Assembly: GCA_900544465.1 (NCBI GenBank)
Contig: UQVT01000060.1
Span: 1 to 9,757 of the forward strand
Reading direction: 5' to 3'
From: an uncultured Collinsella sp.
GTDB lineage: Bacteria; Actinomycetota; Coriobacteriia; Coriobacteriales; Coriobacteriaceae
DNA: 9,757 nucleotides
Of the stretch, positions 1 to 5,911 are shown piece by piece; positions within the stretch are counted from its first letter, which is position 1, and every line of letters begins with the position of its first letter. The translations under genes were made by a program, and so were the position numbers. The notes beneath the pieces are model-generated. The model worked only from the letters and a program-made list of their open reading frames with translations, ran no database searches and was not told the origin of the DNA.

Positions 1-33
1 CGGGATTGGTCAATCTCGGCCGACTATATTTGG

Positions 34-186
34 CTAAATTATTCCGGCGCTAACACTTTCGAAGCATCGTTCGACCTTCGCAGCCTCATGTTTTGAGGAT
101 CTGCCGTGTTTATCACTGTTATTAATGAGTGTGCGGAAGTGATCCTCATACAGATACGTGCGATCCGCCAGAGAACTGAGAAGCAT
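34..186 (-). CDS. Unrecognised short reading frame downstream of traX (small gene or gene remnant)
   Basis: This minus-strand frame is open from 273 down to a TAG at 34-36. The first ATG is at 186, giving 50 residues, and a GAGGG lies roughly 10 bases upstream of it. The translation is hydrophilic and charged, with a normal-looking amino-acid mix such as LADRTYLYEDHFRTLINN, and has no membrane segment. I do not recognise it. The opposite strand is also open over this stretch (106-318), in the same codon register, so one is a mirror of the other. I favour the minus strand because it shares direction with traX and reads more like a soluble protein. The frame could be a small gene, or the tail of a decayed gene in an accessory region. 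Confidence is low. Confidence 0.25.
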   Translation of the reverse strand: MLLSSLADRTYLYEDHFRTLINNSDKHGRSSKHEAAKVERCFESVSAGII

Positions 187-295
187 CTTTCTGCAGCCCT
201 CGTTGTCTATCCTCGCATCTCTCAGGTCTTCCGGAAATTCACAAGCAGTCTTAGGGTCAGTTTGTTTCTGCTTTCAGAGACTTGTTTGAGAGTTA

Positions 296-1093
296 TTAAA
301 GACAGTTCAAAACAATAAGTGAGACACCATAAAGCAGAGCAAGATGTGCCGGATAGAAAATGTAGAAGAAGTATTTCAGCTTCAGCCCTCGCTTGCCATT
401 ATAAAGATTGATAAGCAGCAACGAAACGACCGCGGCAGCAACATCAGGATTAAATACATTAGCTGTAGCAAACTCAAATCCGCCGCCAACTATATGGCAT
501 GACGAAAGGAGCACTGCGCATACTGCAGCAAAGAACATCTTGGCCTTGCTGTCGTGGAATAAATAGAATGCAGCCACAAGCAGAATGCCATACACGCCGC
601 CATCTAGTTTAGTGTATTCAGCTGCCAGTGCTGTCAAAACAATCAGAGCAATTTCTGCGATGTGCCTCTTCCATTTTGAAAGACTTTGTATCTTTTCCAG
701 AATAATCAAAAAGACCAAGGAAAGCAGGAGCTCGCACATAACATTTTGTTGCCGAAGGTCAAAGAGTTGCCCGGTTTGAACGAAATCGTATATGGGCTCC
801 GCAATGATTGCGAAGACAAGCATATTTCGCAGGTACTTCTTTATGTCATGAGTATGCAAAAATCCCTCAACTATCAAAAAGCAAAATAAGGGAAATGCAA
901 TTCTGCCAAGAACATGAAGCACATCCGAAGCCTCGCTTAGAATCGCCCACTGCTCGTCTGATATCTGATTGTACGATGCGTGAGTCATGATTCCATTGGT
1001 CAGGACGATCCTGCTTACATGATCGAGAACCATCGAAATGGCCGCTATTATCTTTAATGTGCTGCCGCTAATTCCGTATCTATCTGTTTTCAT
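296..1093 (-). CDS. TraX-family multi-pass membrane protein
   Basis: This is a polytopic membrane protein of 265 residues, about the usual size for the TraX family. Visible family features are an N-terminal hydrophobic segment ending in an Asp-His pair (D24-H25, in ISMVLDH), the block GRIAFPLFCFLIVEGFLHT at 63-81, RNMLVFAIIAEPIYDF at 89-104, and FYPAHL near the C terminus (246-251). Roughly eight or nine hydrophobic helices can be drawn. The founding member, TraX of the F plasmid, acetylates the N terminus of F pilin. Most chromosomal homologues have unknown substrates, so a pilin role here would be guesswork. No conjugation genes are visible. The ATG at 1093 has AAAGGA seven bases upstream. 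It is followed by two stop codons in tandem. The gene is clearly more AT-rich than the rest of the window and sits just beyond a copy of the tRNA-Lys 3' end, which suggests horizontal acquisition. I see no convincing promoter between the tRNA terminator and this gene. Confidence 0.85.
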   Translation of the reverse strand: MKTDRYGISGSTLKIIAAISMVLDHVSRIVLTNGIMTHASYNQISDEQWAILSEASDVLHVLGRIAFPLFCFLIVEGFLHTHDIKKYLRNMLVFAIIAEPIYDFVQTGQLFDLRQQNVMCELLLSLVFLIILEKIQSLSKWKRHIAEIALIVLTALAAEYTKLDGGVYGILLVAAFYLFHDSKAKMFFAAVCAVLLSSCHIVGGGFEFATANVFNPDVAAAVVSLLLINLYNGKRGLKLKYFFYIFYPAHLALLYGVSLIVLNCL

Positions 1094-1100
1094 TTCGTTT

Positions 1101-1106
1101 TCCTTT
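1101..1106 (-). promoter_or_regulatory. Ribosome binding site of the traX-family gene
   Basis: AAAGGA on the minus strand lies seven bases before the ATG at 1093. It supports that start over any later one. Confidence 0.6.
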
Positions 1107-1111
1107 CTTTG

Positions 1112-1130
1112 GGTGGGCCGTCAGGGGTTC
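1112..1130. repeat. 19-bp copy of the tRNA-Lys 3' end (att-like direct repeat)
   Basis: The sequence GGTGGGCCGTCAGGGGTTC here is identical to 1289-1307 inside the tRNA-Lys gene and in the same orientation. It covers the T-loop start, the 3' strand of the T stem, the whole 3' acceptor strand, the discriminator base and two bases of CCA. Tyrosine integrases that use tRNA genes typically leave exactly this kind of 3'-end duplication. The flanking bases (G at 1111, A at 1131) no longer match the tRNA. No integrase gene is in the window, so the att interpretation is inference. Confidence 0.6.
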
Positions 1131-1236
1131 AGCCTGCTTCGCAGGCGGCCGCTGCGTTGCTTTCGCGCCTTGCGCGCTGCGCTGGCAAACGCTCACGCGT
1201 TTACTCAGCTCCGCGCCCCGACGGGTTCGAACCCGT
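1131..1236. repeat. GC-rich hairpin block (possible REP/MITE-like dispersed element) ending in a T-arm palindrome
   Basis: This block sits between the tRNA terminator and traX and has three clear hairpins. They are 1132-1146 (six pairs, loop TTC), 1187-1202 (AAACGC/GCGTTT, four-base loop) and a perfect 16-bp palindrome at 1221-1236 (ACGGGTTCGAACCCGT) that looks like a tRNA T arm. The hexamer GGGTTC occurs directly before the block (1125-1130) and again at 1223-1228. The block could therefore be a small element inserted into a tRNA T-loop-like sequence with a 6-bp duplication. No protein is encoded here: the readable plus-strand frame that runs through is an antisense tRNA artefact. Confidence 0.45.
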
Positions 1237-1247
1237 GCACCGGCAAC

Positions 1248-1279
1248 AAAAAAAGCGACCAACCGGAGTCGATCGCTTT
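1248..1279 (-). terminator. Intrinsic terminator of tRNA-Lys
   Basis: On the minus strand AAAGCGATCGAC pairs with GUUGGUCGCUUU around a UCCG tetraloop. That is a 12-pair stem with only G-U wobbles as imperfections. It runs straight into seven U residues (1254-1248). It starts eight bases after the encoded CCA end of the tRNA, as expected for a monocistronic tRNA unit. Confidence 0.9.
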
Positions 1280-1287
1280 CTATTCTA

Positions 1288-1363
1288 TGGTGGGCCGTCA
1301 GGGGTTCGAACCCTGGACCTTGGGATTAAAAGTCCCCTGCTCTGCCAGCTGAGCTAACGGCCC
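1288..1363 (-). tRNA. tRNA-Lys (anticodon UUU)
   Basis: The minus strand reads GGGCCGTTAGCTCAGCTGGC and onward, a 76-nt tRNA including an encoded 3' CCA (1290-1288). The acceptor stem GGGCCGU/ACGGCCC is seven perfect pairs. The D arm has the standard AGCTCAGCTGGCAGAGC, and the anticodon loop CUUUUAA gives anticodon UUU for AAA/AAG lysine codons. The T arm is AGGGTTCGAACCCT. The gene has its own promoter overlapping the aminopeptidase end and its own terminator. Its 3' half is duplicated at 1112-1130, which makes this tRNA a likely integration site for mobile elements. Confidence 0.97.
1289..1307. repeat. tRNA-Lys partner of the 19-bp direct repeat
   Basis: This is the copy of the repeat inside the intact tRNA gene. 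It would be the parental site from which the copy at 1112-1130 derives, with 177 bp between the two copy starts. Confidence 0.6.
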
Positions 1364-1372
1364 GCGGGTGGC

Positions 1373-1401
1373 ATTGTACCACGGTCTGGGACTATTCCCA
1401 A
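1373..1401 (-). promoter_or_regulatory. Promoter of tRNA-Lys
   Basis: The minus strand has a -35 box TTGGGA (1401-1396) and a -10 box TACAAT (1378-1373) separated by exactly 17 bases. Transcription would begin a few bases before the tRNA 5' end. The -35 box lies inside the last codons of the upstream aminopeptidase gene. The match to the housekeeping consensus is 4/6 and 5/6. Confidence 0.65.
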
Positions 1402-2672
1402 CTCCATTGGCCGTTCTGGAAAATCACAACTTCACGTCCATCAGGCGTAATGCCCTTAATATCGATGTCGTCCGTGCCGATCATAAAATCGACGTGCGCG
1501 CTCGAGACGTTAACGCCATGCTCCAGGAGCTCTTCCTTGGACATGTCGTACCCACCCTCGATGCATTCGGGGAAACCGACACCTAGCGCGAGATGGCAGC
1601 TAGCGTTCTCGTCATAGAGCGTGTCATAGAACAGAACGCCGCTTTCGCGGATCGGAGTGTTCTTGGAAATGAGCGCGACCTCGCCCAGATGAGCGGCACC
1701 TTCATCGGTGTCAATAATGCTCGCAAGCGTCGCCTTGCCCACACGGGCATCGTAGTCCACTACGCGGCCGGCCTTGAACTTAATCCAAAAATCGTCAACC
1801 TTGTTACCGTGGTGAATGAGCGGCATAGCCGAATACACGATACCGTCGGCACGCATACGATCAGGCGAGGTGAAGACCTCCTCGGTGGGGATGTTGGGGA
1901 AGAAGGGGTGTCCATCGGGCGTCTTACCCTTGCCGCCGGCCCACTCGTGACCCTTCGTCATGCCAATCGTCAGATCGGTTCCATTTGCCGCGGTGTAATG
2001 TAGGCGGTCAAAACGATTGTCGTTCAGGAAACGCAGGTTCTTTTCGAATGCCGCGTCATGAAGCTCCCAGTCGCTCTCCGGGTCCTGGCCATCGGCACGA
2101 GCGGTGTGCAGAATCGCATTCCACAGCTTATAGATTGCAACCTCATCGGCGTCTCCCGGGAACACCTCGCGCGCCCATGCCACGACCGGAGCGCCAGCGA
2201 TGCACCACGGGTTGATGTTGTAGTCCAGTCCACGGCGGAAGACCTTGCACTGCGTATTCCTTGCCTTAGAAGCTGCAGCAGGCTTGGCGGGATCGATGCC
2301 CTTAAGGGCGGCAGGGTCCGCACCCTCGATAAAGATAAAGCAGGCGCCGTCCTGGGCCAGGGAATCCAGCTGCAGGCGCTTCCACTCGGGCGTCTGCTCA
2401 AAATAGCTTTTATCGACATGCTCGTACGTGAGCCTCGTCACGGCATCATCGGCCCAAATGACCGTCACGTGACCAGCGCCGGCGGCATAAGCCTCCGCGA
2501 CCACCACGCGGGCAAAGGGCGCGCACTCGACCGGAGACTGAACGACAACCTCCTGGCCGGGCTTGACGTTTACGCCCTTGCGGACAACCAGGCGCGCATA
2601 GTTTTTAATCTTGGGCTCCAGGGCCTTCATGCCCTCCAGAGCTTCTTCGACCGTCAGGGCAGCTCGAATCAT
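1392..2672 (-). CDS. M29-family metallo-aminopeptidase (AmpS/PepS/AmpT-like)
   Basis: This is a predicted cytoplasmic exopeptidase that removes N-terminal residues from peptides using a two-metal centre. The family is thermophilic aminopeptidase AmpT and PepS/AmpS (MEROPS M29). Numbering from the upstream ATG at 2684, the family features are NIPTEEVFTSPD (264-275, metal-binding Glu at 268/269), LGEVAL (333-338, Glu335), His364 in CHLALG, and AHVDFMIG (396-403, His397 and Asp399). These match the expected Glu/Glu/His/His/Asp ligand pattern. Length is slightly above the family's roughly 410 residues. An in-frame ATG at 2684 lacks a Shine-Dalgarno sequence. The ATG at 2672 has GGAG six bases upstream, so I chose it (426 residues). 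The gene follows the terminator of the purC unit, and its stop lies 28 bases before tRNA-Lys. It probably recycles amino acids from peptides. Substrate preference cannot be read from sequence. Confidence 0.95.
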   Translation of the reverse strand: MIRAALTVEEALEGMKALEPKIKNYARLVVRKGVNVKPGQEVVVQSPVECAPFARVVVAEAYAAGAGHVTVIWADDAVTRLTYEHVDKSYFEQTPEWKRLQLDSLAQDGACFIFIEGADPAALKGIDPAKPAAASKARNTQCKVFRRGLDYNINPWCIAGAPVVAWAREVFPGDADEVAIYKLWNAILHTARADGQDPESDWELHDAAFEKNLRFLNDNRFDRLHYTAANGTDLTIGMTKGHEWAGGKGKTPDGHPFFPNIPTEEVFTSPDRMRADGIVYSAMPLIHHGNKVDDFWIKFKAGRVVDYDARVGKATLASIIDTDEGAAHLGEVALISKNTPIRESGVLFYDTLYDENASCHLALGVGFPECIEGGYDMSKEELLEHGVNVSSAHVDFMIGTDDIDIKGITPDGREVVIFQNGQWSWE

Positions 2673-2678
2673 GTGCCA

Positions 2679-2682
2679 CTCC
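2679..2682 (-). promoter_or_regulatory. Ribosome binding site that selects the ATG at 2672
   Basis: GGAG on the minus strand is six bases before the ATG at 2672. It overlaps the upstream in-frame ATG at 2684 and so cannot serve it. The aminopeptidase start is therefore set at 2672. Confidence 0.6.
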
Positions 2683-2700
2683 ATCTATCTATAGAACAGT

Positions 2701-2731
2701 AAAAAGGCGCGCCGCTAAAACGACGCGCCTT
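2701..2731 (-). terminator. Intrinsic terminator of the purC / membrane-protein unit
   Basis: On the minus strand AAGGCGCG pairs with CGCGCCTT (eight pairs). One mismatch and two further pairs follow around a short loop, and the stem runs into UUUUU at 2705-2701. It lies about 30 bases after the stop codon of the membrane-protein gene and separates that unit from the aminopeptidase. Confidence 0.85.
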
Positions 2732-2761
2732 ATATCTTAGCGATATGTATGAATACAAACG

Positions 2762-3337
2762 CTACTTCTTCTTGGAGTCCTTCTTGTCCTCCTCGGCAGC
2801 CGCGCGCTCAATAAGAGCGTTGAGTTTGTTCTCGGACATGCCCTCGGCCTGCGTGCGGTACATGTTGCGCAGGGGACGGATACGAACGAAGTCGTAGATA
2901 AAGTCACCCAGGATGATGACATAGGACAAAACGATGCCGACCATCTGGACGGGGCTGGACACCGTGCCGCCGGGAGCGAAGTAGAGCGAAGCCCAAATTG
3001 CCACGACGAGTACCATGCCGATGGCGAGCACGGCCCACCAGATACGACGGCGCTTGGTGTAGTCCTCATCCTGCTTGAGGAGGATATTCGACACCGTGTA
3101 GATGCGATCCTCGCGGGCACGCTGTTTGGCCTTGCGGGCGCGCTTTTCCTCCTTGGAAAGACCTTCCAGGTTTTCGCCCTTCTCGAGCTCCTTGCGGCGT
3201 GCCTTGGATGATGCCGGCACGACGCGAACGGAGCTCGCTGCCTGGCGGGCGGGCTTAGCAGATGCGGCGGACTTGCGCGCAACCCCGGTAACTTCGTGGG
3301 ATTGCGTGCGCTTGTTCGTGGCGCTACGGGTACTCAC
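2762..3337 (-). CDS. Two-helix membrane protein with basic N-terminal tail, function unknown
   Basis: This 191-residue protein belongs to no family I can name. The first 98 or so residues are very basic and rich in Ala, Ser, Lys and Arg, with a charged helical stretch at about 45-78 that may be a coiled coil. Two hydrophobic helices follow, at about 100-121 and 128-151. A charged tail ends in DKKDSKKK. The positive-inside rule suggests that both termini are cytoplasmic, with a short external loop containing APGG. There is no signal peptide. The start is a GTG that directly abuts the purC stop codon (TAAGTG). Its AAGGAG ribosome binding site is formed by the last purC codons, nine bases upstream, so translation is very probably coupled to purC. 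Despite that coupling, nothing in the protein suggests a role in purine synthesis. An intrinsic terminator follows. Confidence 0.85.
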   Translation of the reverse strand: MSTRSATNKRTQSHEVTGVARKSAASAKPARQAASSVRVVPASSKARRKELEKGENLEGLSKEEKRARKAKQRAREDRIYTVSNILLKQDEDYTKRRRIWWAVLAIGMVLVVAIWASLYFAPGGTVSSPVQMVGIVLSYVIILGDFIYDFVRIRPLRNMYRTQAEGMSENKLNALIERAAAEEDKKDSKKK

Positions 3338-4225
3338 TTATGCGTTCTCCTTCATGCTTGTGAACTGGGAGCCCGTGATGATCTGGAAGGCCTCGCGATA
3401 GCGCTCGGACGTGCCATCGATGACCTCGGCGGGCAGGTGCGGGGTCTCCCCCGTCATATCCCAGTTGGCTTTGAGCCAATTGCGGACGAATTGTTTGTCG
3501 TAGCTAGGCTGAATCTTGCCCTCCTCGTAGCTGGCGGCGGGCCAGAAACGGCTGGAGTCGGGCGTTAGGCACTCGTCGATCAGCGTAACCTTGCCATCGA
3601 TGACACCAAACTCGAACTTGGTGTCGGCGATGATGATGCCACGGGTCGCGGCGTACTCGGCAGCGGCCTTGTAGATCTTGAGGGACAGGTCGCGAATCTG
3701 CGTGGCGATGTCCTCACCCACGATCTCGCAGCAACGCTCGAACGAAATGTTCTCGTCGTGGTCGCCGATCTCGGCCTTCGTGGACGGCGTGAACAGCGGC
3801 TCGGGGAGCTTGGAGGCCTCGGTCAGACCCTCGGGCAGCTGAATGCCGCAGACGGTGCCGTTCTCGTCATAGGTCTTCTTGCCCGAACCGGTCAGATAAC
3901 CGCGGACGATGCACTCGATAGGAATCGTCTGGGCCTTCTTGACCAGCATGGCGCGGCCTGCGAGGTAGTCACGATACTCGGCAAACTCCTCGGGGAAATC
4001 CGCCGGGTCGATGGAGACGAGGTGGTTGGGAACGATGTCGGCAAACTTATCGAACCAGAATGCCGAGATGCGGTTGAGCACCTCTCCCTTAAACGGAATC
4101 TCGTCGGGGAGAATAAAGTCGAACGCAGAAATGCGGTCGGTGGCGACCATCAGCAGGTTTTCACCGGCATCATAGATATCACGAACCTTGCCACGGGAAT
4201 CCGGACGACGCTCCATCGTTGTCAC
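3338..4225 (-). CDS. purC: Phosphoribosylaminoimidazole-succinocarboxamide synthase (SAICAR synthetase)
   Basis: This cytoplasmic enzyme joins CAIR and L-aspartate using ATP to form SAICAR, a middle step of de novo IMP synthesis. The family blocks appear in order: GKVRDIY, VATDRISAFDF, ECIVRGYLTGSGKK, FTPSTKAEIGDHDENIS, IIIADTKFEFG, DECLTPDSSRFW and PSYDKQFVRNWL. Together they make the assignment secure, and the length of 295 residues is normal for the longer bacterial form. Several starts are possible. A GTG at 4234 overlaps the ribosome binding site itself. An ATG at 4216 is 17 bases from it. A GTG at 4225 is eight bases after AAGGAG, so I chose that one. The gene is about 110 bases downstream of the histidine kinase and abuts the membrane-protein gene. 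PurB, which acts on its product, lies about 4.2 kb upstream in the same orientation. Confidence 0.97.
   Translation of the reverse strand: MTTMERRPDSRGKVRDIYDAGENLLMVATDRISAFDFILPDEIPFKGEVLNRISAFWFDKFADIVPNHLVSIDPADFPEEFAEYRDYLAGRAMLVKKAQTIPIECIVRGYLTGSGKKTYDENGTVCGIQLPEGLTEASKLPEPLFTPSTKAEIGDHDENISFERCCEIVGEDIATQIRDLSLKIYKAAAEYAATRGIIIADTKFEFGVIDGKVTLIDECLTPDSSRFWPAASYEEGKIQPSYDKQFVRNWLKANWDMTGETPHLPAEVIDGTSERYREAFQIITGSQFTSMKENA
3347..3352 (-). promoter_or_regulatory. Ribosome binding site embedded in the last purC codons
   Basis: AAGGAG encodes Lys-Glu near the purC C terminus and is nine bases before the GTG start of the following gene. It supports both the GTG start and translational coupling. 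Confidence 0.65.
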
Positions 4226-4233
4226 GTGAGTCA

Positions 4234-4239
4234 CTCCTT
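4234..4239 (-). promoter_or_regulatory. Ribosome binding site that selects the purC GTG start at 4225
   Basis: AAGGAG on the minus strand is eight bases before the GTG at 4225, at ideal spacing. It overlaps the more distal in-frame GTG at 4234, which rules that codon out. Confidence 0.65.
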
Positions 4240-4258
4240 ACCAAAATACGACAGTAAT

Positions 4259-4274
4259 GCGGGTTCTTTCCCGC
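4259..4274 (-). other. Short hairpin in the histidine kinase-purC gap
   Basis: GCGGG and CCCGC form a five-pair stem with a six-base loop in the 110-base gap before purC. On the minus strand it is followed by ATTACTG rather than a U run. It is therefore at best a weak terminator of the kinase unit or a leader structure of purC. Just upstream lies CGAAAACG, which resembles half of a LacI/PurR-type operator. I see no complete palindrome and no clear -35/-10 pair in this gap. Confidence 0.3.
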
Positions 4275-4334
4275 ACGTTTTCGCAAACTCGGAGCGGCAG
4301 GGACGAAACCCCTCCTTCACCGAATAGCGAAAAG

Positions 4335-5900
4335 CTAGTGCTCCATTGTAGTAGATGCCGCGTCCACCGTGTGCTCGCGAGGCAGATGAATCGTAAAAGT
4401 CGTACCCTTTCCAAGCTCCGACTCCACGGATATGTAGCCGTGATGACGCTCGACAATCTGCTTGGTCACGGCGAGGCCCACGCCCAGGCCACCCGCCTCG
4501 CGGGCGCGACTGGCGTCGGCACGCCAAAAACGACCGAAGATGCGCGACAAATCATCCTTGGCGATACCGATGCCCGTATCCGAAACCGCGATATCGACGT
4601 GCTTGCGGTCGCTGAGCACCGACACCACGACCCAACCCCCCTCGGGGGTATAGCGCATGGCGTTACTCAAGAGGTTGATGACGCATTGCGTGATCATGTC
4701 GGGATCTGCCTCGACAACGTCATCGTGACCCTGCGTCTCATCTGCAAAGCGCAAACGCAGGTCACGGTCGGCAAAAAGGCGCTCCTGGCCGTTCACAATC
4801 GATCGTACGAACGGAACCATGTCCACCGGTTCCAGGTTGAGCGGCGCGGTGCTGTTTTCCATGCGCGACAGGTCGAGCATCTGCTGCACCAGACGGGCCA
4901 GACGACGCGTCTCGGATGCGACCGTTTCCAGGTGTTCGTCATCGGTGGGATACACACCGTCTTGCATGGCCTCGACCGTTGCAAGCATGGCCATGAGCGG
5001 CGTGCGCAGCTCGTGGGCAACATCAGAGGTCAGGCGCTTCTCGTGCTTCATATCCTTTTCGAGTGAGGTGGCCATCTCGTCGAAGGTCTCTCCCAGCTGA
5101 TCGATCTCGTCATCACCGCGCAGTCCCGTGCGAGCCGACAGGTCGCCGTCACGGATTTGCTTTGCGGTACTGGTGATGCGATGAATCGGCTTGGTGAGCA
5201 TGCGCGACACGAGCGATCCGATAACGACCGAAATGCAGATTGCAACAACCGCGGCGAGGGCCATGGCGTTAAAGGTCTTCTCCCTAAACGCAGAGTCCGC
5301 CTTGGTGAGCAGAGCGTCGGAGCCGATGGCCCACAGCTTTACCTGTCCGACATGCTCGCCGGAAGACGTTACAATCTCGACGTTAGCAACGCTATCGGAG
5401 TCGGTTGGAGCAGACGAGACCGGGCTATGCGATGCCCTCTTGCCGCTCGTGTCGTCGGTCGTAGCCTGGTTTTCGCGTACATCGGCGGTGGCGCTTGCCG
5501 AGGGCCAGGAATCGTCATAAACGATCACGCCCTTTTTATTGACGACCTGCATGCCCAGATCGTCGGAAACCAAACTCGACGTTGCGACCGTGCGCAGTTC
5601 TCCCGCGGTCCAAGAGCCGTTTTCCTCATATGAGGTTGCCAACTTCTCGGCAGCAGAATTTGCGATTTCGACGATATTGGAGCGTGTGTAATCCGAAAAG
5701 ACCGTGCCCCACACAACAGAGACAACGCCCACCAGTACCAATACCGTCATGAGCGATGTCAGAGCAAAAGCAAGTGCCATGCGCGAGGGATAGCTCATCG
5801 TTGGCCGTGAATCGGAACGAGGCGTGTTCCAACTAGCCTTGGAACCCGCCTCGCTCTCCTGCTTGTGCTTTTGTCCGATTTCAAAGCGCGCAGGTGTCAT
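4335..5900 (-). CDS. Membrane sensor histidine kinase of an OmpR-type two-component system
   Basis: This protein senses an unknown extracytoplasmic signal, autophosphorylates and passes phosphate to the adjacent response regulator. It is 521 residues long. Layout: basic cytoplasmic N-terminal tail (1-40), membrane helix 1 (about 41-66), external sensor region (about 67-208), membrane helix 2 (about 210-232), HAMP linker (about 233-285), then HisKA with SDVAHELRTPL, where His296 is the phosphoacceptor. The HATPase domain has the N box (NLLSNAMRYTP, 409-419), G1 box DTGIGI (441-446), F box FGRFWR (455-460) and G2 box GGLGVGLAV (470-478). All catalytic motifs are intact. The sensor region includes a Ser/Thr/Asp-rich, low-complexity stretch at about 133-170. 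I do not recognise it as a known sensor fold. The ATG at 5900 is 11 bases after the regulator stop with a weak GGGA upstream. A later ATG at 5798 has no better site and would remove only the N-terminal tail. Confidence 0.95.
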   Translation of the reverse strand: MTPARFEIGQKHKQESEAGSKASWNTPRSDSRPTMSYPSRMALAFALTSLMTVLVLVGVVSVVWGTVFSDYTRSNIVEIANSAAEKLATSYEENGSWTAGELRTVATSSLVSDDLGMQVVNKKGVIVYDDSWPSASATADVRENQATTDDTSGKRASHSPVSSAPTDSDSVANVEIVTSSGEHVGQVKLWAIGSDALLTKADSAFREKTFNAMALAAVVAICISVVIGSLVSRMLTKPIHRITSTAKQIRDGDLSARTGLRGDDEIDQLGETFDEMATSLEKDMKHEKRLTSDVAHELRTPLMAMLATVEAMQDGVYPTDDEHLETVASETRRLARLVQQMLDLSRMENSTAPLNLEPVDMVPFVRSIVNGQERLFADRDLRLRFADETQGHDDVVEADPDMITQCVINLLSNAMRYTPEGGWVVVSVLSDRKHVDIAVSDTGIGIAKDDLSRIFGRFWRADASRAREAGGLGVGLAVTKQIVERHHGYISVESELGKGTTFTIHLPREHTVDAASTTMEH

Positions 5901-5911
5901 ATGTGATTTCC

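Noticed and set aside
106..318. Plus-strand frame of 70 codons at the window start
   Set aside because: It mirrors the minus-strand frame, overlaps the traX 3' end, and has no ribosome binding site. It opposes the direction of every other gene.
1221..1245. A second tRNA suggested by the T-arm-like palindrome
   Set aside because: Only a T-arm-like palindrome is present. No acceptor stem, D arm or anticodon arm can be built on either strand.
1111..1310. CRISPR array
   Set aside because: There are only two copies of a tRNA-derived 19-mer with no regular spacers or additional repeats.
1038..1352. Plus-strand frame of 104 codons running through the tRNA and the hairpin block
   Set aside because: It contains the familiar antisense-tRNA peptide GRQGFEPWTLGLKVP, so it is the complement of tRNA-Lys. 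It contains the 19-bp repeat twice and has no sign of being a protein.
2737..3282. Alternative minus-strand frame of 181 codons overlapping the membrane-protein gene
   Set aside because: It is rich in Arg, Ser, Pro and Cys as expected from an out-of-frame GC-rich read. It lacks membrane segments and a ribosome binding site, and runs close to the terminator.
4257..5066. Plus-strand frame of 269 codons opposite the histidine kinase
   Set aside because: It is antisense to the conserved HisKA and HATPase domains of an unmistakable kinase. The frame stays open because of GC-rich codon structure.
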